9,637 nucleotides of DNA from CANLBN01 sp047634655 (GCA_047634655.1 JBLIHY010000081.1:1-9637); one strand, 5' to 3'. Counted from the stretch's first letter, positions 1 to 5,163 are shown. The notes: generated by a model not told the origin, from the sequence alone. Made by a program: numbers and translations.

Positions 1-387
1 CGATATATTTAATTTGTTCCAGTAATTGTTCTTGAGTGAGTGGATTGCCGAGATCGTCGGTTGAAGTGTTGCTAAGGGCAGCATTCCGATCCAGCAGAAT
101 CAGATCGTGCCACTGGCGGTGAAATTGCCAAACCCCACGTTTAGAGGCACTACCATTGCCCACCGCTCCTTTGGCGGCATACAGACTGTTGCCGCGATAC
201 CCCTGAGCAGCCCCACTGATGCCCAGCACCTTACCCACATCGCTGGCATTTTGGCGCATCACCCGATAGTAGCGGCGCACCGCAATCTCACCACCCAATA
301 CCTTCACCCGTAGATCTTCGACGCTCTCTTCATGGTTAGCGTGGCTGTGGTTGACACGCTCCAGTACCGTGGTACTGGCCTGAGCGG
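1..387 (-). pseudogene. Rhs/YD-repeat-type large protein, internal fragment
   Basis: A minus-strand frame is open from about 406 down to base 1 and continues off the left edge. It encodes VNHSHANHEESVEDLRVKVL, then GGEIAVRRYYR, and further on RGVWQFHRQWHDL. The pattern 'xHxNHxESVEDLRVKVLGGEIxVxRxY' resembles a segment of large Rhs-type surface or secreted toxin proteins; this is recognition from memory, so only moderately sure. Upstream, at the right-hand end, the frame hits a TAG at 409-407. No start codon with a ribosome site is visible, and the recognisable sequence stops near 370-385, exactly where plus-strand IS21 istB sequence begins. The N-terminal part of the gene is therefore missing and the gene was probably cut by the IS21 element or by a later deletion. 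Confidence 0.5.
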
Positions 388-516
388 TACCTGATGACGG
401 TAGCCGCTATAGATCGACTGATACACCACGCGACAATTATCGAACTGGAGGGGGGAAGCTATCGAAAACAGCAACAATTAAAACAGGCAAAACTCAAGAA
501 AAGCGACGACGCCTGA
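388..516 (+). pseudogene. istB: IS21-family helper ATPase (IstB), C-terminal tail only
   Basis: The plus frame ending at TGA 514-516 reads LMTVAAIDRLIHHATIIELE and then GGSYRKQQQLKQAKLKK. The motif (M)T(V/L)A-x-IDRLxHHATIxE-x-x-x-SYR is the typical C-terminus of IstB, the AAA+ transposition helper of IS21 elements. Only about 40 codons remain; the Walker motifs and the transposase gene istA are absent. On its left it runs directly into the minus-strand Rhs-like fragment, so the junction near 375-391 is a recombination or insertion scar. The downstream 517-554 stretch may hold the element's right end, but I could not identify a terminal inverted repeat. Confidence 0.7.
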
Positions 517-554
517 CCGGCCATCATAATTGTCGCGGACCGGACAAGATAGTT

Positions 555-794
555 GACGCCGAACATCCGTTCAAGCTACAAGCCGTTAAGTTGGCTAATC
601 ATCCTAGCGTTATGGCCAAGGATCTAGCCGACTATTTAGGTGTTCATCCAGTCATGCTTTACCGGTGACAGATGGAGGGCGCCACCATTGATCGCATCCT
701 GAAAGATCCACTGAAAAATCTCTTCTGGACTCATTCTCATCTCACGCCGGCAAGGAAAGTCAATTTTCAACCGACCGGTAATTATCTCTGGTGA
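555..794 (+). pseudogene. IS3-family OrfA fragment with in-frame stop
   Basis: Codons 555-665 read HPFKLQAVKLANHPSVMAKD, then LADYLGVHPVMLYR, followed by TGA at 666-668. This matches the helix-turn-helix region of IS3-group OrfA proteins (xxFKLEAVxLAxxxxVxxxxVAxxLxVHPxMLxRW). The stop falls exactly where the conserved Trp of '(S/Y)RW' belongs, so a TGG to TGA change is the simplest reading. The frame continues open after the stop to TGA 792-794, but that part is not recognisable as OrfA. The OrfB integrase and the terminal repeats are missing. This is a dead remnant; the boundary of element-derived DNA after about 677 is uncertain. Confidence 0.6.
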
Positions 795-814
795 TCAATC
801 TTCTTTTAGATGCG

Positions 815-836
815 TCACTACGTAAGTGTGTAGTGA
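815..836 (+). repeat. Small perfect inverted repeat (7 bp arms)
   Basis: TCACTAC at 815-821 and GTAGTGA at 830-836 are perfectly complementary around an 8-nt loop, and a run of seven T starts about eight bases later (844-850). It could be a weak plus-strand terminator or an operator, but the gap between stem and T-run and the AT-rich stem make a terminator doubtful. No gene with a clear end precedes it. Confidence 0.3.
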
Positions 837-986
837 TTGATTCGTTTTTTTGCCTATGCTTGGGTTGTTGACGTCGCACTATTGCCCAGCCGTGAGTCGG
901 ATTTCAAAGTCAATGCAACCCCAAATGGCGATGATTATTCAGGATTTTATAAGCTCGAAAAAGTTTTAAATAAGGCGTTCAAATAA
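837..986 (+). pseudogene. Unrecognised short coding remnant (about 49 codons)
   Basis: A frame from TTG 837 to TAA 984-986 encodes about 49 residues ending DDYSGFYKLEKVLNKAFK. The second half looks like real protein, with a faint resemblance to the GFxxxEKxL stretch of EfeO/imelysin-type periplasmic proteins, but this is too short to assign. There is no ribosome site before the TTG. It ends just before an attC-like hairpin (993-1040), which is where the gene of an integron cassette would end, so it may be the tail of a truncated cassette gene. Confidence 0.25.
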
Positions 987-992
987 GGAAGC

Positions 993-1040
993 GTCTAACA
1001 AAGCGTAGCACCGAAAAAGCCGGTAAACACGGCGTTACGC
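993..1040 (+). repeat. attC-like recombination site (short, imperfect)
   Basis: The left box GTCTAAC (993-999) fits the RYYYAAC consensus, and the right box lies in GCGTTACGC (1032-1040). TAAC (996-999) pairs with GTTA (1034-1037), CGT (1004-1006) with ACG (1029-1031), and ACCG (1010-1013) with CGGT (1021-1024), leaving an unpaired spacer and extrahelical bases as in integron attC sites. At 48 nt it is shorter than usual attC sites and the right box is not a clean GTTRRRY, so it may be degenerate. It sits just after a gene-end fragment and just before higB, as expected between cassettes. Confidence 0.4.
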
Positions 1041-1043
1041 ACC

Positions 1044-1062
1044 TTGACAGTGTTGCGCAACA
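1044..1062 (+). promoter_or_regulatory. Candidate higBA control region: TTGACA and 12-bp palindrome
   Basis: A consensus -35 hexamer TTGACA lies at 1044-1049, followed immediately by the perfect palindrome TGTTGCGCAACA (1051-1062). HigA-type antitoxins repress their own operon through palindromic operators, so this is a good operator candidate. No convincing -10 hexamer lies 16-18 bases on (CACACT is the best, three of six), and a start of transcription from it would fall after the TTG chosen for higB, so the promoter role is uncertain while the palindrome itself is plain. Confidence 0.4.
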
Positions 1063-1071
1063 TGCCACACT

Positions 1072-1356
1072 TTGGCAATAATTAAATCCTTCAAGCACAA
1101 AGGCCTCGAAAAATTTTATAATACTGGAACAAAGAAAGGCATTCGGGCTGCTCACGCTACCAAACTGAGAATGCAACTCACGGCTTTGGATACCGCGCAA
1201 TCTATTGAGGATTTGGATATTCCGGGTTACCGGTTACATCAACTTAAGGGAAATAAAAAAAGTTTATGGTCTATTACCGTCAACGGTAACTGGCGCGTAA
1301 CATTTGAGTTTAAAGAAGGCCATGTCTATACCGTCAACTATGAGGATTATCACTAA
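1072..1356 (+). CDS. higB: HigB-like toxin, RelE/ParE superfamily
   Basis: This is a 94-residue protein of the HigB/Killer family, endoribonucleases that cut mRNA on the ribosome and are neutralised by HigA. IKSFKHKGLEKFY at the N-terminus, PGYRLHQLKG (51-60), SLWSITVNGNWRVTFEF (64-80, with the conserved Arg75) and the C-terminal YEDYH are the standard landmarks, and the length is normal. The start is awkward: the annotated TTG at 1072 has no clear Shine-Dalgarno, and homologues usually begin M-I-K-S-F, which would fall at an ATT three codons later. The first ATG is too far in (codon 34). The stop TAA overlaps the higA ATG by one base (TAATG), so the two are translationally coupled in the usual higB-higA order. 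Confidence 0.88.
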   Translation: MAIIKSFKHKGLEKFYNTGTKKGIRAAHATKLRMQLTALDTAQSIEDLDIPGYRLHQLKGNKKSLWSITVNGNWRVTFEFKEGHVYTVNYEDYH

Positions 1357-1649
1357 TGAGTATGTATAACCCCCCTCATCCCGGTGAGTTTATCCAAGCC
1401 ACCTATATGGAGCCTTTCGATATTAGCTGCCGCAATCTTGCTAAGCATCTTGATGTGGCAGCTTCTACCCTAAATAGGGTTCTCAAAGGCCAAAGTGGTA
1501 TCAGTCCAGAAATGGCGCTAAGGCTTTCTAAAGCTCTAGGCCGTAGCCCAGAGAGCTGGTTAACCATGCAGGGCAATTATGATTTATGGCTTGCAAAAAA
1601 GCAGATCAAACTCACTAAAGTATATCCCGTCGATCTAAGTGCCACGTAA
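1356..1649 (+). CDS. higA: HigA-like antitoxin, XRE-family regulator
   Basis: This 97-residue protein begins with NPPHPGEFI (5-13), the hallmark start of HigA antitoxins, followed by a helix-turn-helix of the XRE type at about 24-65 (CRNLAKHLDVAASTLNRVLK, then SPEMALRLSKALG) and the typical SPESWLTMQGNYDLW end. It should bind and block HigB and repress the operon, probably at the palindrome at 1051-1062. The gene starts on the last base of higB. A decayed attC-like hairpin begins at its stop codon, which suggests the pair once formed an integron cassette; toxin-antitoxin cassettes are common in large chromosomal integrons. Confidence 0.9.
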   Translation: MSMYNPPHPGEFIQATYMEPFDISCRNLAKHLDVAASTLNRVLKGQSGISPEMALRLSKALGRSPESWLTMQGNYDLWLAKKQIKLTKVYPVDLSAT

Positions 1650-1709
1650 CAAGGCCATCATTTGACCGTCTTACGCTGCGCTTCAAACGGCAAATTACAA
1701 CGGCCTGTC
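1646..1709 (+). repeat. Decayed attC-like hairpin after higA
   Basis: GTAACAAGGCC (1646-1656) overlaps the higA stop and looks like the left end of an attC. ATTTG plus CCGT (1660-1664 and 1666-1669, an extra A between) pairs with ACGG plus CAAAT (1687-1690 and 1691-1695), and GGCC 1653-1656 can pair with GGCC 1702-1705. The right-hand GTT crossover triplet is missing, and the sequence there has been duplicated (see 1697-1740), so the site is probably inactive or only partly preserved. Confidence 0.4.
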
Positions 1710-1740
1710 GAGCTATCCACAACGGCCTGTCGAGCTATCC
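1697..1740 (+). repeat. 22-bp perfect tandem duplication
   Basis: The 22-bp unit ACAACGGCCTGTCGAGCTAT followed by CC occurs twice without interruption (1697-1718 and 1719-1740), with the first three bases repeated again at 1741-1743. It begins inside the right arm of the decayed attC-like hairpin and ends 18 bp before psiE. The likely cause is slippage or replication error at the folded site; an iteron or regulator site is possible but nothing supports it beyond the repetition. Confidence 0.85.
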
Positions 1741-1758
1741 ACATTTGGTGTTGAAAAT

Positions 1759-2208
1759 ATGAAAAAACATGACGAATTACCTACAGAGCATGAAATGCCA
1801 TTAATTGCATGGCTAAACAAGGCAATTAAAGCCGCCATGAGCATTTTAGCCGTATTGATGGTTCTAGTTATTTTTTGGAGTGTTGCTGATGTAGTATTTG
1901 TGCTGTATGAGAAAATACTAACACCTCCGCTTTTTATTATTGAAGCATCCGATATATTAAAATTGTTCGGAGCTTTTTTAATGGTTTTAATAGGAGTAGA
2001 GGTCTACCAAAATATAGTTCTGTATTTGAAAACAAATATAATCCCTTTAAAGCTGGTCATTTCAACCGCCTTGGTGGCGATTGCAAGAAAGGTTATTGTC
2101 CTTGATTTTAATGATATTGAGCCTATGTATATTCTATCAACAGCCGCTGTTACTTTGGCGCTAGGAATAACGTATTTCTTAATAGATAGACGCATCAAAG
2201 GAGTATAA
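1759..2208 (+). CDS. PsiE-family membrane protein
   Basis: This 149-residue inner-membrane protein resembles the phosphate-starvation-inducible PsiE family. About four hydrophobic segments are visible: roughly 26-50 (AMSILAVLMVLVIFWSVADV), 66-88 (LKLFGAFLMVLIGVEVYQNI), 96-112, and 126-144 (ILSTAAVTLALGITYFLIDR). The family signature is the stretch LVAIARKVIVLDFND (about 104-118), whose ARK(V/I)I(V/I)LD core is strongly conserved. The biochemical role of the family is not known. The start ATG has only a weak ribosome site (GGTG/GTTGA upstream). It is followed 99 bp later by the antiporter gene in the same direction with no attC between them, so the two could be co-transcribed. Confidence 0.82.
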   Translation: MKKHDELPTEHEMPLIAWLNKAIKAAMSILAVLMVLVIFWSVADVVFVLYEKILTPPLFIIEASDILKLFGAFLMVLIGVEVYQNIVLYLKTNIIPLKLVISTALVAIARKVIVLDFNDIEPMYILSTAAVTLALGITYFLIDRRIKGV

Positions 2209-2292
2209 GAACAGATCATTTGTGTCTGAACTGATTGTATCTTGCGCCACAATGGTGAAACACCTTTTAAAAGAATTAATGTTTATGTCCGT

Positions 2293-2300
2293 AAGGTAGG
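2293..2300 (+). promoter_or_regulatory. Ribosome binding site fixing a TTG start for the antiporter
   Basis: AAGGTAGG lies seven bases before TTG 2308-2310. An upstream in-frame TTG at 2242 would add 22 polar residues before the first membrane helix and has no such site, so 2308 is preferred; it also gives the normal family N-terminus MDILFLFVGIALL. Confidence 0.65.
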
Positions 2301-2307
2301 AAATATA

Positions 2308-3267
2308 TTGGATATTCTATTCCTCTTTGTGGGTATAGCCTTGCTTACCTGTGGTGGTGAAGCATTGATTCGTGGCTCGCTGGCTGCTGCAAGCCGTCTG
2401 GGTGTGTCGCCTTTGTTAAGCGGTCTTGTTATCGTCGGTTTCGGCACTTCAGCTCCGGAGTTGGTGGTCTCCGTTAATGCTGCAATAGAGGGTCGGCCAG
2501 ATATAGCTATTGGCAACGTCGTTGGCAGTAATATCAGTAATATTTTGTTAATTCTAGGCATTTGCGCGGTGATCACGCCGTTAGCCGTCAAACCATTGGT
2601 GCTAAAACGAGACGCTGCCACGGTAGTGGCAGCAAGCATATTGTTTTTGATTCTGGTTGGGGGAAGTGCCCTCGGGCGTGCCGATGCTGCTATCTTCCTT
2701 GCTGCCTTGATCACTTACTTAGTTTGGGCTTATTGGAGCGAACGCTTCCACGCTGCACCGGCGGGCGAGCTACATCAAGCAGAATCAGAAGAAATTTCTG
2801 TTGATTCGAAGTCGGTACCGTGGATTGTAATCGCTGTGGGTCTTGGCTTGTTGTTGTTAATTGGTGGTTCACAAGTTCTGCTGGTTGGGGCCATTGGCAT
2901 TGCAGAACACTTTAATGTAGCAGAAGCTGTGATCGGTTTGACGTTAGTCGCGATAGGTACATCTCTTCCAGAATTATCTATATCGGTAGTCGCAGCCATT
3001 CGGCGGCACGCTGATGTAGCGGTTGGCAATATACTCGGAAGTAATATCTTCAACATACTTGGAATTTTGGGTGTGTCAGCACTTCTTCAACCACTTCCGG
3101 TTCATGCAAGAATCCTACAGTTTGATCAATGGGTCATGCTTGGGACGTCTTTAATCTTGCTTTTGTTTTTGTACACGCAAAGCTGCCTGAGCCGGCTTGA
3201 GGGCGGAATGTTACTGGCTGGCTACGGTATGTATATCTGGCTAAGTTTTACGGTATTCAGTGGTTAG
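2308..3267 (+). CDS. yrbG: Calcium/sodium antiporter, CaCA superfamily (YrbG type)
   Basis: With the TTG start this is a 319-residue integral membrane protein, close to the ~325 of E. coli YrbG. It shows the two inverted alpha-repeats of Na+/Ca2+ exchangers: GFGTSAPEL (44-52, ion-binding Glu51) with GNVVGSN (69-75), and AIGTSLPEL (215-223, Glu222) with GNILGSN (240-246). About ten hydrophobic segments are visible, with a hydrophilic loop at about 143-170 (SERFHAAPAGELHQAESEE) between the halves. It should exchange Ca2+ for Na+ (or H+) across the inner membrane. The reading frame can be extended upstream to TTG 2242 but that part looks non-coding. The gene ends ten bases before a strong attC site, suggesting psiE and this gene travelled as a cassette. 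Confidence 0.88.
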   Translation: MDILFLFVGIALLTCGGEALIRGSLAAASRLGVSPLLSGLVIVGFGTSAPELVVSVNAAIEGRPDIAIGNVVGSNISNILLILGICAVITPLAVKPLVLKRDAATVVAASILFLILVGGSALGRADAAIFLAALITYLVWAYWSERFHAAPAGELHQAESEEISVDSKSVPWIVIAVGLGLLLLIGGSQVLLVGAIGIAEHFNVAEAVIGLTLVAIGTSLPELSISVVAAIRRHADVAVGNILGSNIFNILGILGVSALLQPLPVHARILQFDQWVMLGTSLILLLFLYTQSCLSRLEGGMLLAGYGMYIWLSFTVFSG

Positions 3268-3276
3268 CAAAAAATG

Positions 3277-3375
3277 GCCTAACAAACACGTGCACCGGCA
3301 TGTTTAAGCCGTCACCAATTTTGCATTCGCAAAATTAGCGCCATCTTAAACATGCCGGTGACGTAGGCGTTGAGA
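3277..3375 (+). repeat. attC site (integron recombination site), 99 nt, long stem
   Basis: The left box is GCCTAAC (3277-3283) and the right side is GCGTTGAGA (3367-3375, crossover G/TT at 3369-3371). Outer pairing AAC/GTT is followed by an unpaired spacer, an ACGT/ACGT arm with an extrahelical G at 3292, and a perfect 16-bp stem, CACCGGCATGTTTAAG (3293-3308) with its complement (3345-3360). Inside lies a second perfect hairpin, AATTTTGC (3317-3324) with GCAAAATT (3329-3336). This architecture of R boxes, spacer, L boxes and a bulged base is that of attC. The right box does not end as GTTRRRY, possibly because an IS1182-type end was inserted there. Confidence 0.75.
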
Positions 3376-3554
3376 CTGTAGAAAAACCTCAAAATGAATT
3401 AAAATGAAAAAGTTGGAGCTTATTTATGCCTAAATTCAAACCATATAACTATAACCAAACCTCAATGGTTCCGTTCCTAGAAATTCCCCTTGTCCTTGTG
3501 GGATTGGTAAAAAGCATAAAAAATTATGCGAATTATTTTAATGCTTTCATCTAG
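3374..3554 (+). mobile_element. IS1182-type left end with truncated transposase start
   Basis: GACTGTAGAAAAAC from about 3374 looks like an IS1182-family terminus, and the frame from ATG 3426 begins MPKFKPYNYNQTSMVP, the characteristic first residues of IS1182-type transposases, behind a reasonable ribosome site (GGAG at 3414-3417). After residue 16 (about 3473) the similarity stops; the frame then runs through unrelated sequence to TAG 3552-3554, which is antisense to the parE remnant. So only about 100 bp of the element remain. The right end is not seen. The element begins within a few bases of the attC crossover triplet. Confidence 0.65.
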
Positions 3555-3659
3555 TGTATTTGTATAAAAAATGATGAGGCTGCCCTGAGGAAACTTTTGG
3601 TAACCCTCCTCAATGAAGCTACAGTTTTTCCCAACGGCGGGGGTTTTAGCTAACATATG
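3477..3659 (-). pseudogene. parE: ParE toxin, C-terminal half only, joined to parD
   Basis: Minus-strand codons from ATG 3656 read MLAKTPAVGKNCSFIEEGYQ, then KFPQGSLIIFY and ESIKIIRI, matching the second half of ParE-type gyrase-targeting toxins (LAxxPxxGRxxxxIxxGYRxFPVGxHxIFYxxxxxxIxIVRVLH). The first ~45-50 residues of a ParE are absent, and the frame is fused directly to the end of the parD remnant (no stop between). The C-terminal end is also abnormal: after IIRI the usual LHxxMD is replaced by an unrelated tail ending at TAG 3479-3477, next to the IS1182 remnant. The product cannot be a working toxin. Confidence 0.75.
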
Positions 3660-3893
3660 AAAAGTATCGTCAAGTTCAGCTATAAAGCTATCGTAATTAT
3701 ATTCCGCAATTCCACTCTCTTCTCAATCGGTGAGCATTTGGCGCAGTACGGAAAGCTTGCTTTCAGTATCTTCGAGCGCCCTCAATCCCGCACATATAAC
3801 TTCGCTTGCAGAGTTATAGCGGCCACTTTCAATTTGGTGGGCAATAAAGCCATCAAAGTGTTCACCAAGAGTCACGCTTGTATTTTTAGCCAT
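3660..3893 (-). pseudogene. parD: ParD antitoxin with premature stop
   Basis: From ATG 3893-3891, preceded by the ribosome site GAGGTG, the minus strand encodes MAKNTSVTLGEHFDGFIAHQ, then IESGRYNSASEVI, GLRALEDTESKLSVLRQMLTD: a textbook ribbon-helix-helix antitoxin start. A TGA at 3725-3723 follows LRQMLTD, where family members have Gly (xxGEESG), so a single GGA to TGA change explains it. The normal end continues after the stop as EESGIAEYNYDSFIAELDD and then runs in frame into the parE remnant. A truncated 56-residue protein with an intact DNA-binding part could still be made. The long plus-strand frame over this region (3657-4124) is only its shadow, apart from its last 48 codons. Confidence 0.8.
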
Positions 3894-3950
3894 ATTTCAC
3901 CTCAAAGGCACCAATATGTACCTAATTCTGGTATATGCCTCATCAACTGC

Positions 3951-3963
3951 GCGCCTACGGCGC
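3951..3963 (+). repeat. GC-rich short hairpin between parD and the zinc-ribbon remnant
   Basis: GCGCC (3951-3955) and GGCGC (3959-3963) are perfectly complementary around a TAC loop, with imperfect outer pairing that can extend toward 3937 and 3973. It lies in the divergent gap between parD and the plus-strand fragment at 3981. No T-run follows, so it is not a clear terminator; it may be a remnant of another mobile or attC-type fold. Confidence 0.3.
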
Positions 3964-3980
3964 TGGAGAAGGCTCCCCCT

Positions 3981-4124
3981 ATGAAACTTTCGCTGATATG
4001 CATGGATTGCCAAAAGAAAAATGACCGACCTTCGTTTGAACTCGACATGGTCGAATTTCGCGACGACGGGTATTATCAAATTAACGTGCACACTCAGACT
4101 CAGACCAGAGGAGAAACAGTATGA
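3981..4124 (+). pseudogene. CxxC zinc-ribbon protein, N-terminal remnant
   Basis: ATG 3981, behind GGAGAAGG, starts a 47-residue frame: MKLSLICMDCQKKNDRPSFE, then LDMVEFRDDGYYQINVHT. The CxxC pair followed by a (V/E)(V/F)RDDGxYxxxC-type segment resembles the first ~35 residues of small-ribbon proteins that normally continue for 200 residues or more. Here the second CxxC half never comes: after about 4088 the sequence switches to QTQTRGETV and a TGA (4122-4124) that overlaps the hydrolase ATG (ATGA). Base composition also changes near here, so the junction with the imported hydrolase segment is probably about 4085-4110. Homology is from memory and moderately sure. Confidence 0.45.
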
Positions 4125-5080
4125 AGACGCTCAGCATCTACGACCGTCTCAACGCATCGGCGCTCATGTTGGTGTCGCCGGAAAGGTCCAAAGTCAAGGC
4201 GGCCCGCAAGGCGGCTCCGTCGTTCGAGACACCGAACGTGGCGATCCCGACCGAAATCCGGACTCTCGCCGGTCGCCGGATCCGCCTTGCTGAAGCCGGC
4301 CCAACCAATGCTCCGCTTGTCGTGTTGCTCAGTCCATTCCCCGAGAGCATCCTGACCTTCGCCGGGTCGTGGGAAGCACTGACAGCAGAATTCCGCGTGA
4401 TCGCCATCGATCTTCCCGGCTTTGGAGCATCTGAGGGCGACCGCCATGATATGTCGCCGATCGCTCAGGGCAACCACCTGGCCGCGATCTTCCACGACCT
4501 CGACCTCCATGATATCCATCTCGTTGGACCCGATGTCGGCATGGGTGCAGCGCTCGCCTACGCCATCCACCACGAGCATCGCTTGTCGAGTCTAGTCGTA
4601 GGACATGGACCCGGTGCTCCAGGGCCGTTCAAGCTGGCGAGAATGATCAACATACTCGCCGGGTCTCGCTTCATGCGATCCTCAACGGCTTTCCTCGGTG
4701 CTGGCCCGCTCCTGGCATTCACGTCGAAGCTCGGAGCGATCCGGCACCGATCAAACGCCACCCAGGTCGACGACTACAAGCGGGCCTACTCCGGCCGTGC
4801 CGCCGAGGTCATCCACTGGTTCGAGGACTTCCGGTCCAAGGCAACCGAACTTGCTGACCGAGTCAGCGAGATCGACATTCCGACGCTGGTGTTCTGGGGC
4901 GAGTTCGACGTCATGTTCGACGTCAGTAATGCCAAACTCCTCGACGAGGCCCTACCCAAAAGCAAGATGCAGATTTTGCCCGAAGCAGGCCACCTCTCCT
5001 GGTCCGACCAACCCGAACTCTTCAGGTCCATGATCATCGACTGGGTCAAGGCCGACCACAAGACGGTCGAGCAACGCTAA
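4121..5080 (+). CDS. Alpha/beta hydrolase with Asp nucleophile (dehalogenase/epoxide-hydrolase-like)
   Basis: This 319-residue protein has an alpha/beta hydrolase fold. The nucleophile elbow is GPDVG (136-140) with Asp138 instead of Ser, as in haloalkane/fluoroacetate dehalogenases and epoxide hydrolases. The acid is probably Asp263 (FWGEFDVMF) and the base His291 (EAGHLSW). The usual HGxP oxyanion loop appears as LLSPFPES (69-76), lacking the His-Gly, so the substrate and even the activity are uncertain; a perhydrolase or lactonase-like role is not excluded. No signal peptide is visible. The cap region is about 165-240. The start has a strong site (AGAGGAG, seven bases before ATG) and overlaps the preceding remnant. 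The gene is markedly richer in GC and in GTC/GAC/CTC codons than all neighbours, a clear sign of transfer. Confidence 0.8.
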   Translation: MKTLSIYDRLNASALMLVSPERSKVKAARKAAPSFETPNVAIPTEIRTLAGRRIRLAEAGPTNAPLVVLLSPFPESILTFAGSWEALTAEFRVIAIDLPGFGASEGDRHDMSPIAQGNHLAAIFHDLDLHDIHLVGPDVGMGAALAYAIHHEHRLSSLVVGHGPGAPGPFKLARMINILAGSRFMRSSTAFLGAGPLLAFTSKLGAIRHRSNATQVDDYKRAYSGRAAEVIHWFEDFRSKATELADRVSEIDIPTLVFWGEFDVMFDVSNAKLLDEALPKSKMQILPEAGHLSWSDQPELFRSMIIDWVKADHKTVEQR

Positions 5081-5163
5081 GCGGTCGCCACTGCCTAGAG
5101 CGGATGCGCGGTATAAACTAACGAATGAACCGGAGCGGGTTAAGCTGGGCGGCTCAAACTAAC

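Noticed and set aside
107..313. Plus-strand 68-codon frame
   Set aside because: Shadow of the minus-strand Rhs-like fragment.
1117..1122. TATAAT hexamer as a promoter -10
   Set aside because: It lies inside higB with no matching -35 at the right distance; it is most likely chance in AT-rich coding sequence.
2242..2307. N-terminal extension of the antiporter from TTG 2242
   Set aside because: The added residues are polar and unlike the family, and a good ribosome site lies just before TTG 2308.
2283..2714. Minus-strand 143-codon reading frame
   Set aside because: Antisense of the antiporter's membrane repeats; composition is that of a shadow frame.
3511..3547. AT-rich hairpin (AAAGCAT with ATGCTTT) as a terminator
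   Set aside because: It lies inside the parE remnant and adjoining joint, has no GC-rich stem or T-run, and is probably by-product of AT-rich sequence.
3555..3650. Right end of the IS1182-type element (CTACAGTTTTTC near 3619-3632 resembling the left end)
   Set aside because: This stretch is fully explained as the parE coding remnant on the minus strand, and the match to the left end is short and rearranged.
3657..3980. First two thirds of a 155-codon plus-strand reading frame
   Set aside because: It is antisense to the parD/parE remnant, which has clear family residues and a ribosome site on the minus strand. Only the last 48 codons (3981-4124) look coding on the plus strand.
4100..4579. 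Minus-strand 159-codon reading frame
   Set aside because: Shadow of the GC-rich hydrolase gene; no ribosome site and no recognisable family.
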